The notes: generated from the letters alone by a model not told the origin. 64,000 bases of DNA from Cohnella zeiphila (GCF_014212055.1 NZ_JACJVO010000016.1:62001-126000), one strand, 5' to 3'; numbered from the stretch's first letter, positions 29,683 through 38,673 are shown. Program-made: numbers and translations.

Positions 29683-30651
29683 TTACCAAATGCCATTATC
29701 CCCTAATTTGCGGGATATGAAATTGGAAGTTAACAGGAATATCAAGCATATAACCGACTGGAACAAACCGACAGCCGCACCGACCGAAAAATTTGCAGAT
29801 TGAATGCCTACACGATAAACATAGGTGCTGATAACGTCGCCAAAATCCATAACAAGGTTGTTTTGAACGTTGAACGGGCGGTCGAAGTTAATCGCCATTA
29901 TATTGCCAAGCTGCAGGATCAGAAGAATCACAATGGTCGGTCTGATCCCCGGCAACGTAACATACCAAATTTTCCCCAACCTTCCCGAACCGTCTACATC
30001 GGCCGCTTCATACAATTGCCTGTCAATTCCCGTCATCGCCGCAAGATACAAAATCGTTCCCCATCCCGCGTTCTGCCATACTCCGATGAAAGCATAAGTA
30101 GCAACCCAAGCATATTTGTTCGTCAGGAATGGCAACGGTTCGCCGCCCATATGGGTGATCAAGGAGTTTATCATGCCTGTGGGCGAAAGCAACTGGGCAA
30201 CAATGCCGCCGATAATAACCCAGGAAAGAAAATGCGGTAGATACAGGATCGTCTGGCTTACCTTTTTAAACTTGGTCCATATCAACTCGTTGATTAACAG
30301 AGCCAATAGGATCGGCGCCGGAAATCCCACAATCAAATCCAAACCGTTCAGTACCAATGTGTTTCTGACAACCTGATAGAATTGCAGCGATGAAAAAATT
30401 TGCTTAAAAGTTGCAAAATCATTCCACGGACTCTTGCCGGCTCCCTGGAAGATGTTGTAGTCCTTAAAAGCGATCTGTATGCCATACATAGGGGCATATT
30501 TAAATAACACGATATACGCAACAGGGATACACAACATAAGGTAAAGCAAAAAATCGCGCTTGATATAGTACTCGAATCCCTTCTTTCTTTTCAACGGATT
30601 TTCAATGGTCTTCCTTTTTTCCAGAGCAGCGCTGTTATTCATTGCTTTCAT
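29683..30651 (-). CDS. Sugar ABC transporter permease (LplB-like)
   Basis: About 322 residues with six membrane segments. It contains PMYGIQIAFKDYNIFQGAGK, a pattern specific to LplB-type permeases, and the EAA loop ADVDGSGRLGKIWYVTLPGI. It is the first gene of the operon, 13 bases before the next gene. Start MKAMNNSAALEKRK at 30651 has AAGGGG nine bases upstream. Confidence 0.92.
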   Translation of the reverse strand: MKAMNNSAALEKRKTIENPLKRKKGFEYYIKRDFLLYLMLCIPVAYIVLFKYAPMYGIQIAFKDYNIFQGAGKSPWNDFATFKQIFSSLQFYQVVRNTLVLNGLDLIVGFPAPILLALLINELIWTKFKKVSQTILYLPHFLSWVIIGGIVAQLLSPTGMINSLITHMGGEPLPFLTNKYAWVATYAFIGVWQNAGWGTILYLAAMTGIDRQLYEAADVDGSGRLGKIWYVTLPGIRPTIVILLILQLGNIMAINFDRPFNVQNNLVMDFGDVISTYVYRVGIQSANFSVGAAVGLFQSVICLIFLLTSNFISRKLGDNGIW

Positions 30652-30696
30652 CAGCCACAACCCCTTACTCCTCAAATAAAATCAACATCCCCTCTC

Positions 30697-30873
30697 TGAA
30701 AGCGCTGTCAAATTTAAAGCCGCTTCCCAGATTCATGACAGCGCATTCATAATAACGCAAAAATAATAGACATCACCTTCTCAAATCCTAGCATTACAGG
30801 TGCAGTACTCCGGACAACGAACATTCACATGGTAATAGAAGAATTATTAGGATCACTTGTATGACTAGTTCAA
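30697..30873 (-). promoter_or_regulatory. Promoter, cre site and possible GntR operator of the LplABC operon
   Basis: TGAAAGCGCTGTCA (30697-30710) fits the CcpA cre consensus at 13 of 14 positions and lies 46 bases before the first gene. Further upstream the promoter has -35 TTGAAC (30873-30868) and -10 TAATAA (30849-30844) with an 18-bp spacer. In that spacer ACTTGTATGACTAGT (30855-30869) shares the CTAGT core with the palindrome before the GntR gene. Glucose repression by CcpA and local control by the FCD regulator are likely. Confidence 0.6.
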
Positions 30874-30949
30874 TTATAATGATCCACTGGAAGAATTGTC
30901 AATGCCATAAGCAAAAAACAGCACGAGAAACAGAGAAGAAGCCCGATGA

Positions 30950-30978
30950 AAAACAAAACGCCCGCTCGTCGGCAGGCG
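30950..30978 (-). terminator. Terminator after the DedA gene
   Basis: On the minus strand CGCCTGC (30978-30972) pairs with GCGGGCG (30965-30959), followed by TTTTGTTTTT. It lies 29 bases beyond the DedA stop at 31007. Confidence 0.75.
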
Positions 30979-31006
30979 CTGGTTCGATTGTGCAGGAGCC
31001 GGTTCC

Positions 31007-31618
31007 TTAAACCGACTTGCTGCGGCGGCGAATGAACTGATACATGAAGTAAACGACAAGCAACGCGAGCGCGATCAGTATGGCCGGCTGCACGTACGGC
31101 GCGGCTTTCTCGTCGATATTCTCCCACTGGGAACCGAGCGTCTTGCCAAGCCAGATAAACAGGATCGACCAAGGCAGGGAGGCGGCCACCGTCAGAATCG
31201 TGAATTTGGTCAGGTTCATCCGCGCGATGCCGGCCGGAATGGACACGACCTGGCGCATGACCGGAACGAATCGCCCGGTAAACACGATGATCGGGCCGTA
31301 TTTGTCGAACCATTTTTCCGCGAGATCGATATGCTTCGGCTTTAAATGCAGAAATTTTCCAAATTTATCCAGAAAAGGCCGCCCGCCGTAGCGCCCGATC
31401 GCATACAGCAGCCATTGCTGCAAAATGGCGCCAATCGTACCGCACAAAACGGCAACCCAAAAGTTGATATCGCCCTTTGATACCAGGTACCCGCCGTAAG
31501 CGAGAACGACTTCGCTCGGGATCACCTCGATCGCGAGCCCGATAATGATTCCGAAATAGCCCAGGCTCTCAATCCAACTTAACAGCTGGCTCAGCCACTC
31601 GTGCAGCGTATCCATCAT
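31007..31618 (-). CDS. DedA/SNARE-associated-like membrane protein
   Basis: 203 residues, several membrane segments. Family marks: an early glutamate in YFGIIIGLAIEVIPSEVVLAYGG, GTIGAILQQWLLYAIGRYGG, and FVPVMRQVVSIPAGIARMNL with the conserved Arg before a GxxRM-like loop. DedA proteins are lipid scramblases/flippases (UptA-type members recycle undecaprenyl phosphate). Monocistronic, divergent from the cupredoxin gene. Confidence 0.9.
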   Translation of the reverse strand: MMDTLHEWLSQLLSWIESLGYFGIIIGLAIEVIPSEVVLAYGGYLVSKGDINFWVAVLCGTIGAILQQWLLYAIGRYGGRPFLDKFGKFLHLKPKHIDLAEKWFDKYGPIIVFTGRFVPVMRQVVSIPAGIARMNLTKFTILTVAASLPWSILFIWLGKTLGSQWENIDEKAAPYVQPAILIALALLVVYFMYQFIRRRSKSV

Positions 31619-31801
31619 CCTCGCTCTCCCACTCCCCGTTCTTTTTTGTAACTATATTTGGCCCCTGCGAATGGCAAGCCTATTCTATCATAAGGGGGCG
31701 GACGCCGCGATTGCAAATCTGCCGGAAAAGGCTTGTCATGAGCGGACGGGCCCCGGCATACATTCTTAATGGACAAGAAAACGCTAAGAGGAGAGCAGGC
31801 C

Positions 31802-32239
31802 ATGAACAGAGTCTTTTTTATCAGCAAAAGAAGGCTGCAATGGTATTTGATTCTGGCGGTGGCGGTCGTATTGGTCGGTGCATATGTCGGCTGGCAGCAG
31901 TCGAAACCCGCTTTGGCCCCGATCGGGGGCGGGCCTCAGGTCCAGCAAGTGAAGACCGTCGAGTTCAACATGACGGACTCGAGCGGCAAACAACAGGAGG
32001 GTTACCGTTTCGATCCGGGAACCATCGTCGTGCAAAAAGGGGTAGAAGTCGAACTGCGGTTAAGCGGCGTCAATGGGGAGTCTCACCCTTTCGAGATTCA
32101 GGGGCTGGGCGTTTCCGGCGAAATCGCCAAGGGCAAAACGACGATCGTCAAATTCACTCCGAAGCAAGCCGGCACTTACCCGATCATCTGCACGACGCAT
32201 ACCGATCCGCCGATGGTCGGCTATCTCGTCGTTCAGTAA
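31802..32239 (+). CDS. Membrane-anchored cupredoxin-domain protein
   Basis: Start MNRVFFISKRRLQWYLILAV at 31802 after GAGAGCAGGCC; 145 residues with a single N-terminal transmembrane anchor. The outside domain has the cupredoxin copper ligands: His in GESHPFEIQ and Cys-X-X-His in PIICTTHTDPPM with a following Met. Such proteins in Bacillales carry or sense copper near terminal oxidases. Length and anchor are typical. It ends at a clear terminator. Confidence 0.85.
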   Translation: MNRVFFISKRRLQWYLILAVAVVLVGAYVGWQQSKPALAPIGGGPQVQQVKTVEFNMTDSSGKQQEGYRFDPGTIVVQKGVEVELRLSGVNGESHPFEIQGLGVSGEIAKGKTTIVKFTPKQAGTYPIICTTHTDPPMVGYLVVQ

Positions 32240-32258
32240 TCTGACATTTACCAGAATC

Positions 32259-32283
32259 GCCCCGCTCTTCGGCGGGGCTTTTC
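32259..32283 (+). terminator. Terminator after the cupredoxin gene
   Basis: GCCCCGC (32259-32265), loop TCTTCG, GCGGGGC (32272-32278), then TTTT. Starts 20 bases past the stop at 32239. Confidence 0.85.
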
Positions 32284-32445
32284 GATGTTTGAGGGCAGGA
32301 CGCTTTAGCAGTTCAACTGTTGCGCTTCTTTCGGCGAATTGTCGCTTCGAGTGCCGGTGTGGTATGGTTGGCGGGCCTATTCCGAACTTCCCTTTGTGAC
32401 CCTCTTCTCCGCGCCCGCATAAAGTATGGCGGGAGAGGATGACAG

Positions 32446-32757
32446 ATGAGAACCGGACAGCCGAAGCACGAAGCCCCGCTGCCCAGCCTTCGGAGCATCC
32501 GCAGAGCGTGCGGCGTCGAGTTGTACCGTACCGTGAAGCGGCTCCGCCAGTACGTTCCCGCCGAGCTGGTCAAGCAAGCGGAAGAACAATACGTCAAAAA
32601 GGTCGTCGCCAACCTGCTCTGGATTCATGAAAATCGCAGCGATCGCAAAAAGCTGGCGGATTGGTGGGAAAAAGAAGTATGCGGAGAAATCGCCGAACTT
32701 TGGAGCGTGGACTCCGATTCGTTAGCCTCAGCCTTCCGCTCGGCCTTCGGGGGTTAG
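32446..32757 (+). CDS. Conserved small protein of unknown function (103 aa)
   Basis: ATG follows AGAGGATGACAG. MRTGQPKHEAPLPSLRSIRR begins a basic, helical protein with YVPAELVKQAEEQYVKKVVA and WWEKEVCGEIAELWSVD. No known motif. It has its own terminator (32792-32815), so it is a single-gene unit. Paenibacillaceae genomes often hold such short orphan genes, but I cannot name a family. Confidence 0.65.
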   Translation: MRTGQPKHEAPLPSLRSIRRACGVELYRTVKRLRQYVPAELVKQAEEQYVKKVVANLLWIHENRSDRKKLADWWEKEVCGEIAELWSVDSDSLASAFRSAFGG

Positions 32758-32791
32758 GCCGGTGGCGCAGGGTCGGTGACCTACGAGAGAA

Positions 32792-32815
32792 GGGGACTGC
32801 CGGCCGGCAGTCCCC
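32792..32815 (+). terminator. Perfect 12-bp terminator hairpin
   Basis: GGGGACTGCCGG and CCGGCAGTCCCC abut, followed by TTCTT. It ends the transcript of the 32446 gene. Confidence 0.8.
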
Positions 32816-32887
32816 TTCTTCATGAATGAACGAGGCTCGGTAGGCGTCCGATTTCGGCTTAGGTGACATGTGTGTAACCTCCTTACG

Positions 32888-33142
32888 CTCTTGGTGCCAC
32901 TTTGCCGATATCCCGATCAGGTGAGTAATCTGGTTGCTCTCTTGGCGCTACTTCACCGATATTCCGATCATGTGCGTAAGCTGGTTGCTCTCTTGGCGCT
33001 ACTTCTCCGATATTCCGATCATGTGCGTAAGCTGGTTGCTTTCTTGGCGCTACTTCACCGATATTCCGATCATGTGCGTAAGCTGGTTGCTCTCTTGGCG
33101 CCACTGCGCGGTAATTTCGTTCAAGTGATGAATCGAGTTGCT
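32888..33142. repeat. Tandem array A: five copies of a 51-bp unit
   Basis: Copies start at 32888, 32939, 32990, 33041 and 33092. The middle three are nearly identical (CTCTTGGCGCTACTTC(A/T)CCGA at the unit start); the first and last are diverged. The unit is a multiple of three and leaves open frames on both strands (minus-strand repeat EVAPREQPAYAHDRNIG). No ribosome site or conserved start supports translation. It lies between the convergent genes ending at 32757 and 33193. Confidence 0.9.
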
Positions 33143-33192
33143 CTCTTCGAGCTGCCGCGGCCCTTATCCGCCCGTGGATCATCCGGCGATGC

Positions 33193-35382
33193 CTAACCGC
33201 CGGAAGAGGAGAACTGCCGAAGCAGGTCGTTCGCCTGCTCCTGCCAGTCGGGAGCGTTCTCTTCGCTCGCCTCCAGCAGAATCTCCCGGGCTTCTTCCCG
33301 GCGGCCCAGCAGAATCAGCGCCCTCGCCGCGTTGACTTTGGCGCCGACGAACAGAGCCCGCTCTTTGTCGTCCCAGGGATTGTCGGTTCCCGCATACGCG
33401 TCACGGTACAACTGCCGGTAATTCTCGTAAAATTCGACCGCGCCGGCAGCCGCGACGCGGGCTTCGTCCTGCCTTCCGGCGTTCGCGAGCCGGTCGGCGA
33501 GCGACGCCATCTGCGCGATCGCCGCGTTCTGCGCCTCGCGGTCGAAGCGCGAGAGCCGCAAGCCTTCGCGAAAATGACCGCGGGCGGCGGCGGCTTTGCC
33601 CAGCTCGACATCGGTCATGCCGAGCTGCAGCTCCAACGGCGGCGAATGCGGCTCGTACCGCAGCCCCGCCGCCAGCAAGCTCTCCCTCTCCGCCGCCGGC
33701 AGGAGAGGGACGAGCTCGAGGCGAATCCGGGTCCACTCCGGATTCGCGGCCAGCGCCGCGCGCAGATGCGACTCGCGCGCGTAATTCGACGCCAGCGCGG
33801 CATCGTACTCGCGCACGGCGGAAGCGCTGCGCCAAGCCGCGGGCAGCGCCGCGGCGGCGAAGCCGAGCAGCAGCGCGGCGCACAGCGGCGCTGCCCGGCG
33901 CGGCGCCAACGCGAAGCGGCGGCGCCGGACGCCCGCGGCGTCTTCTTCCGCCGCGGGCATATGCAAGGCGAGCCAGGCGAGCAGCAGCAGCCACACGAAG
34001 CCGTACGACCAGTCGAAGTCGACGGCCGCATGGGCAAGCAATACCGCCGCCGGGCCCCAGGAGACGGCTCTGCTCCCCCACAGGCGAGCGGCGTATCCTA
34101 CGAGGAACGCCAGAAGCGCCAGCAAGCCGGCCAGACCGACATCGATCAAAATATTCAAGTAACCGCTGTGAACCTCCCCGGCGGAGTACGAACTCGTCTG
34201 ATACAAGCCGACGAGCATGCGCCAGCTCTCCCCCCCCGCGCCGAGCCAAGGACGGTCCCGGAACATCCGCAGTGCGTCCGCGTAGTAGATCTGGCGGGAG
34301 GCGGCGGTCTCCAGGTTGCCGTTCAGCCGCGATTCTCCCCCATCGGAAGGAATGTGTCCGCCCCCGGCCAACAGCAGATACGCCGCCGCCATCCCCAGCA
34401 GCAACAGGACGAGTCCGCCGGGAAACGAACGAATCCGATCGGCGGCGGTCTCCCAACCCGATCTCCGTCTCCAGCCGCTGCCGTCTCCGGCATCGCCGCT
34501 CCGCGGGCACAGCGCGCGGAGCGCCGGACCGCCGACGATCGTGCCGGCCGCCAGCGCCCATAGGCTCGGCCCCGGAAAGCCGGACCGCATGGCGGCGAAA
34601 GCGACGCTGGCAACGCCGGCGGAGATAGCAAGCGACAGGCCGGCTACCGCCATTCCGATTCCCCGATCGCTCCTCTTGCCCAGCGCCAGCGACAGGACGA
34701 AACCGAGCGCAAGCGCAAGCATCGCCCCCCGCGATTCCGTCAGCATCAGAGCTGAAAGGCACGGAACGAGCGCATACGCCCCATAGGCCGCTGCCCCCTT
34801 GCGCCCGGACCGAAGAAGCTGCCATTGCACCAGCGTCAGGAAGGCGACGACCGCCCCGTAAGCATTCGGGTATTGCAGGAAGCCGGCCAGCCGCGCGCCG
34901 GTCGACGCAAGCTCCGATTCGTCCGAACGGAAAATGACTTCCGGGAAGCGCAGCAAGCCCGCCCAACCGGCCCAGCCTCCGAGGACGACGAACGCCCCCG
35001 CGGCCTGAAACGCGATCCAGCCTGCCGTCCGGCGCTTCGGACTCGCCAGCGCCAAGCCGAGCAGCACCGTCCAGCAGCCGTAGGCGGTCCAACGCAGGAA
35101 GTGGTCCTCCGTCCCTTTCACCGATTCCGGATGAATCGCCAGCTGCAGCGCATAAGCCGCGGCCACCGCGAGCGGCGCCAGCATCCATGGTCTTACCCGC
35201 AGAGAGCCGACTCCTAGCGCTCCGGCCAGTCCCGCGATCGCCGCGCACCCGATCAGCGCGAGTTCAAACGGGTACAGGTCCGGGTCGAAAAAAAGGCCTT
35301 GGCGATAAGCGGACAGGCAGAGGACGAACGCCATGGCGCAAGCGATCGCAACGCCCGTTATTCGCCTGAAAAAGCCGATCAT
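33193..35382 (-). CDS. O-antigen ligase/polymerase-like membrane protein with TPR-like tail
   Basis: 729 residues: a dozen or so membrane segments in the first 520, with the Wzy_C/O-antigen-ligase core (RPWLGAGGESWRMLVGLYQT, then EVHSGYLNILIDVGLAGLLA, where the His is conserved). The last 200 residues are soluble helical repeats (LRYEPHSPPLELQLGMTDVE and onward) like TPR units. The family joins polysaccharide chains to lipid or protein acceptors outside the membrane; in Gram-positive species it acts in wall or exopolysaccharide building. Codon use is very GC-rich. Confidence 0.85.
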   Translation of the reverse strand: MIGFFRRITGVAIACAMAFVLCLSAYRQGLFFDPDLYPFELALIGCAAIAGLAGALGVGSLRVRPWMLAPLAVAAAYALQLAIHPESVKGTEDHFLRWTAYGCWTVLLGLALASPKRRTAGWIAFQAAGAFVVLGGWAGWAGLLRFPEVIFRSDESELASTGARLAGFLQYPNAYGAVVAFLTLVQWQLLRSGRKGAAAYGAYALVPCLSALMLTESRGAMLALALGFVLSLALGKRSDRGIGMAVAGLSLAISAGVASVAFAAMRSGFPGPSLWALAAGTIVGGPALRALCPRSGDAGDGSGWRRRSGWETAADRIRSFPGGLVLLLLGMAAAYLLLAGGGHIPSDGGESRLNGNLETAASRQIYYADALRMFRDRPWLGAGGESWRMLVGLYQTSSYSAGEVHSGYLNILIDVGLAGLLALLAFLVGYAARLWGSRAVSWGPAAVLLAHAAVDFDWSYGFVWLLLLAWLALHMPAAEEDAAGVRRRRFALAPRRAAPLCAALLLGFAAAALPAAWRSASAVREYDAALASNYARESHLRAALAANPEWTRIRLELVPLLPAAERESLLAAGLRYEPHSPPLELQLGMTDVELGKAAAARGHFREGLRLSRFDREAQNAAIAQMASLADRLANAGRQDEARVAAAGAVEFYENYRQLYRDAYAGTDNPWDDKERALFVGAKVNAARALILLGRREEAREILLEASEENAPDWQEQANDLLRQFSSSGG

Positions 35383-35409
35383 GATTTTCCTCCGGTCATC
35401 GGTTCTTCC

Positions 35410-35440
35410 CTATTATTTGTCCCCCACTTCCAAATAATAG
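35410..35440. promoter_or_regulatory. Inverted repeat upstream of the ligase-like gene
   Basis: CTATTATTTG (35410-35419) and CAAATAATAG (35431-35440) form a perfect 10-bp inverted repeat 11 bases apart, 28 bases before the start at 35382. It sits where a promoter and operator are expected and is AT-rich in a GC-rich setting. Confidence 0.5.
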
Positions 35441-35481
35441 CACATTCGACCCCCGACTTATAGAAAATCGCGGTTCGCCCG

Positions 35482-36324
35482 TTAACCTTTAACCGAGCCG
35501 GCGACGAGTCCTTTCACGATATACTTTTGCATGAAAAAAAAGAAAACGATCAGCGGAAGCATACTGAGCATGAACATCGGCAAAAGCGTGCTCCAATCCG
35601 TTGTAAATTGACCGACATTCGAGAAAACGGCTCTCGTAATGTTTTGCATTTCCGGTTTGCTGATGAACAGCACCTGAACCAAAAAATCGTTCCAGAAGCC
35701 AATAACCAAATTAATGCCGGCCGTTACCGTAACCGGGACCAATAGAGGGAAATAAATGCGCCAGAAGGTCTGCATGACCGTTGCGCCATCCATTCTCGCC
35801 GCTTCTTCAAGCTGAGGGGGAATCGTTTTGACAAAACTATAGTACAAAAAGGTTACAAATGAAATATTTGTAAATACATAAACCAAGATAACCCCTTGAT
35901 AAGTATTCATCATATGAAAATCCGAGAACATTCTCATCAACGGAATGATCAGCATTTGGAACGGGATCATGATCGACGAAATAAACAGCAGATAAATAAA
36001 TCGATGAAACCTGGTTCTTTTCATCACCAAAGCGTAGGCGGCCATCGAAGATACGAACAAGTTCAGAACAACGCTGGCTCCCGTGTAAATAAGGTTATTG
36101 ATAAATACCCTGGGGTAGTTCATTTTGCTCCATGCCTCTTGATACGAGGAGAAGGAGAAATCTGCGCCCGGAAGCGCCATTGGAGCATGGGTGACATGCG
36201 CCGGAGACTTGAATGTATTTACCGCCAGATAGTAAAAAGGGATCAGGATGATCAGGGATAAGATCCAAAGAACGATTTCCATGATATAATCGCGCGATTT
36301 ATATTTTTCATGACTTATCCTCAT
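35482..36324 (-). CDS. Sugar ABC transporter permease (MalG-like)
   Basis: 280 residues, six membrane segments, EAA loop in EEAARMDGATVMQTFWRIYFPLLVP, and the end FFFFMQKYIVKGLVAGSVKG. CUT1 branch. Start overlaps the stop of the upstream permease by four bases (ATGA). Last gene of the sugar operon that begins with the YesM-like kinase. Confidence 0.92.
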   Translation of the reverse strand: MRISHEKYKSRDYIMEIVLWILSLIILIPFYYLAVNTFKSPAHVTHAPMALPGADFSFSSYQEAWSKMNYPRVFINNLIYTGASVVLNLFVSSMAAYALVMKRTRFHRFIYLLFISSIMIPFQMLIIPLMRMFSDFHMMNTYQGVILVYVFTNISFVTFLYYSFVKTIPPQLEEAARMDGATVMQTFWRIYFPLLVPVTVTAGINLVIGFWNDFLVQVLFISKPEMQNITRAVFSNVGQFTTDWSTLLPMFMLSMLPLIVFFFFMQKYIVKGLVAGSVKG

Positions 36325-37223
36325 AACAATTTATCCTCGCGTTTGGAAAGAATTTGAAGCTGTATAAAGGATATGATCATGATGCCAATCATCATAATAA
36401 CCGCCAATGCGGAGGCGTAGCCGTATCGATTCTCCGTAAAGCCTCTGTACATGAGAGCCGTTGTCAACGTCTCCGTCGCATAGCCCGGACCGCCGTTTGT
36501 CAATGCGACGATTTGCTCATAAACCTTTAACCCTCCGATCATGCCGGTCAGAGTCGTAATGGTCATGGCAGGAGCCAAAAAACTGAACGTGATATGTCGA
36601 AATGACTGAAACGGACTGGCACCGTCAATCACTGCCGACTCATACATTTCGCGCGGTATGCTCTGCAAGTTGGCTACATAGAGCATCATGGCATATCCGG
36701 TTCCCTGCCATACCGCCACGAAAATACACGAATAAATGGCGATGCGCGGGTCTCCGAGCCAATTCTGCGCCAGGAAGCCCAATCCGATGTCCTTCAACGT
36801 ATTGTTGATAAGGCCAAAAGAACTGGTTGAAAAATTGAAAGACCAGACATATCCGATGATTAAGGCGCTGAAAATATGAGGCATGTAGTATACGGTTCTT
36901 AATATATTGCGGGTCTTTATTTTTGAATCCAACGCAACGGCCAGCGGAATGGCAAATGCGGACTGCAGGACAGTAAAACTAACGGCGTACAAGGTTGAAT
37001 TTTTAATGGCCGCCGTCAGCCTGTCATCATGAAAGATGTCAATAAAGTTCTTCAATCCGATAAAGCTGATGGTCCTGTTGAATACCGAAAAGTCCGTAAA
37101 GCTATAAATAATCGATTTCACTGCGGGATATAGAAAAATAATCGCAAACCCCAACAGCGCGGGAAGAAGCAAAATCTCATATTCAATTGCCGATTTGAAT
37201 TTCTTTTTTTTCGCGCTAATCAA
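36321..37223 (-). CDS. Sugar ABC transporter permease (MalF-like)
   Basis: About 300 residues with six membrane segments. EAA-type loop in YESAVIDGASPFQSFRHITF, and AVWQGTGYAMMLYVANLQSI typical of CUT1 MalF/UgpA-like permeases. I place the start at TTG 37223 (MISAKKKKFKSAIEYEI) downstream of GAGAGGTG; GTG at 37235 is a possible alternative. A strong hairpin sits just upstream. Confidence 0.9.
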   Translation of the reverse strand: MISAKKKKFKSAIEYEILLLPALLGFAIIFLYPAVKSIIYSFTDFSVFNRTISFIGLKNFIDIFHDDRLTAAIKNSTLYAVSFTVLQSAFAIPLAVALDSKIKTRNILRTVYYMPHIFSALIIGYVWSFNFSTSSFGLINNTLKDIGLGFLAQNWLGDPRIAIYSCIFVAVWQGTGYAMMLYVANLQSIPREMYESAVIDGASPFQSFRHITFSFLAPAMTITTLTGMIGGLKVYEQIVALTNGGPGYATETLTTALMYRGFTENRYGYASALAVIMMIGIMIISFIQLQILSKREDKLL

Positions 37224-37245
37224 GTTATGCTGCACCTCTCTCTTA

Positions 37246-37277
37246 AAACATAAGGTGGACGAATCCACCTTATGTTT
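37246..37277 (-). terminator. Intra-operon hairpin between lipoprotein and permease genes
   Basis: AAACATAAGGTGGA and TCCACCTTATGTTT are perfect complements around a CGAA loop, with TT following on the minus strand. Placed between the substrate-binding gene and its permeases, it likely stops part of transcription or protects the upstream mRNA. That gives more binding protein than permease, as is common in such operons. Confidence 0.7.
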
Positions 37278-37301
37278 CGGTCCCGTTATAGGAAAGCAAG
37301 A

Positions 37302-38552
37302 TCACGGATTCAGTTGGCTTGCTACGTAATCGTCCAACTCTTTCAGGGCTTGATCGACGGTCTTGCCGCCGGCAATCAGTTCTTGATTGATCTTGAACCA
37401 AGTTCTAATGAAGGCTCCTCCGCCTATCTTTTTCAGACTTTCCCAAGGGGCATAGACTCGACCGGCCTCCAAAGCATCCGACACTCCACTCATGGAAGGA
37501 TCGATTTCCGTCTCGACGCCCTTTACGGTCGGGCCGCCCTGCGAGGCTTTGATATAGAGCGCATTGCCTTCCGGCGTCATGACATAGTCCAGAAATGCAA
37601 GTGCTTCCTCCTTGTGCTTCGATTGCGCATATACCCCGAATCCGCCGCCCGAGCCGCCGACAATCCATCGATCCTGTCCTGCTTCAACGGATGGATACGG
37701 CATGGTATCGAATTCCAGGTCCGGCGCTTTCTCGTGCATGTCTGCAACCTGCCAGTTCCCCATATCGATCATGGCGACTTTACCCGCCAGGAACTCGTTG
37801 ATCATATCGTCCACGGTCATGCCGAAGGAATCGGTTCCTTCATATCCGGCCTGAACGATTTTGTACCATTCCGTAAGTCCCGCTTTCCATCTTTCGGAAT
37901 AGGTAGCTTTTCCCGCCTCAATATCCGGCTCGTTGATCGCACCTGTCGACAGGATGACGCCGATGGCTTCCTTCCCAAGAACGTCTCCGGCTTTATTGCC
38001 CGCTGAGATCGGTTTAATACCTGCCGCCTTTAATTTCTCGCAAACTTTGATAAATTCGTCCCATGTTTTGGGAACCTCTATGTTGTTTTCCGCGAAAATC
38101 TTTTTGTTGTACATGATGCCTTGAAACCATGTATCCAAAGGAACCTTGTAAAATTTCCCGTCGGGTTCCTGGACGCTAAGCTTTGCCGTATCCGTCAGTC
38201 TGTCGATAAACGGTTGGCCGGTCAAGTCGAGCGCGAAGCCGCCCTTGACTCTATTCGCATCTACGCCGATAATATCCGGCGCCGTTCCTGCTGCAAGCTT
38301 GGCTGCCGAGTTGTTGTTGTTGTCGTCTATATAGGTCATATCTAAAATGATATTTGGATTTTTCTTCTCGAAGTCCGCCTTAAATTCCGCAAAGAGAGCC
38401 GGGTTATGCGTCGTTTCAAAACTGATATGCACTTTGTTTTTATCTTGCTCTTCAGGCTTTGTTGAATCATTCGAACCGGAACCGTTACCGCACCCCGATA
38501 AGACGGAGAAGACGATCAAACAGCTCGACAGCAAAGCGACCGGTTTTTTCAT
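37302..38552 (-). CDS. Sugar-binding lipoprotein of the ABC transporter (CUT1)
   Basis: 416 residues; lipoprotein signal LLSSCLIVFSVLSGCGNGSG with lipobox LSGC (Cys about 21). The binding fold shows WDEFIKVCEKLKAAGIKPIS and FLAGKVAMIDMGNWQVADMH, typical of family 1 extracellular solute-binding proteins. It probably binds an oligosaccharide cut by the GH2 enzyme encoded next to it. Start follows GAGGAGGATCTAC. Confidence 0.92.
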   Translation of the reverse strand: MKKPVALLSSCLIVFSVLSGCGNGSGSNDSTKPEEQDKNKVHISFETTHNPALFAEFKADFEKKNPNIILDMTYIDDNNNNSAAKLAAGTAPDIIGVDANRVKGGFALDLTGQPFIDRLTDTAKLSVQEPDGKFYKVPLDTWFQGIMYNKKIFAENNIEVPKTWDEFIKVCEKLKAAGIKPISAGNKAGDVLGKEAIGVILSTGAINEPDIEAGKATYSERWKAGLTEWYKIVQAGYEGTDSFGMTVDDMINEFLAGKVAMIDMGNWQVADMHEKAPDLEFDTMPYPSVEAGQDRWIVGGSGGGFGVYAQSKHKEEALAFLDYVMTPEGNALYIKASQGGPTVKGVETEIDPSMSGVSDALEAGRVYAPWESLKKIGGGAFIRTWFKINQELIAGGKTVDQALKELDDYVASQLNP

Positions 38553-38573
38553 GTAGATCCTCCTCTTTTCATT

Positions 38574-38587
38574 CGTAAGCGCTTTAA
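38574..38587. promoter_or_regulatory. cre-like site upstream of the sugar-binding gene
   Basis: CGTAAGCGCTTTAA matches 12 of 14 positions of the cre consensus TGWAARCGYTWNCW. It is 22 bases before the start at 38552. CcpA-mediated repression by preferred sugars is the likely effect. Confidence 0.55.
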
Positions 38588-38673
38588 AATTATGTCTTAT
38601 AATGCCCCCCGCTTGCGACTTTGGCGGAATCCCAGTCCCTGATCGGCGTACGGGAGGCGATATTGACGGGATT

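Noticed and set aside
32883-33182. Protein of 17-residue repeats encoded by array A
   Set aside because: No ribosome site or conserved start, and both strands are open because the period is a multiple of three.
33401-35248. 615-codon minus-strand frame inside the ligase-like gene
   Set aside because: Arg/Gly/Ala-rich translation without domains; a GC-rich shadow frame of the 33193-35382 gene.
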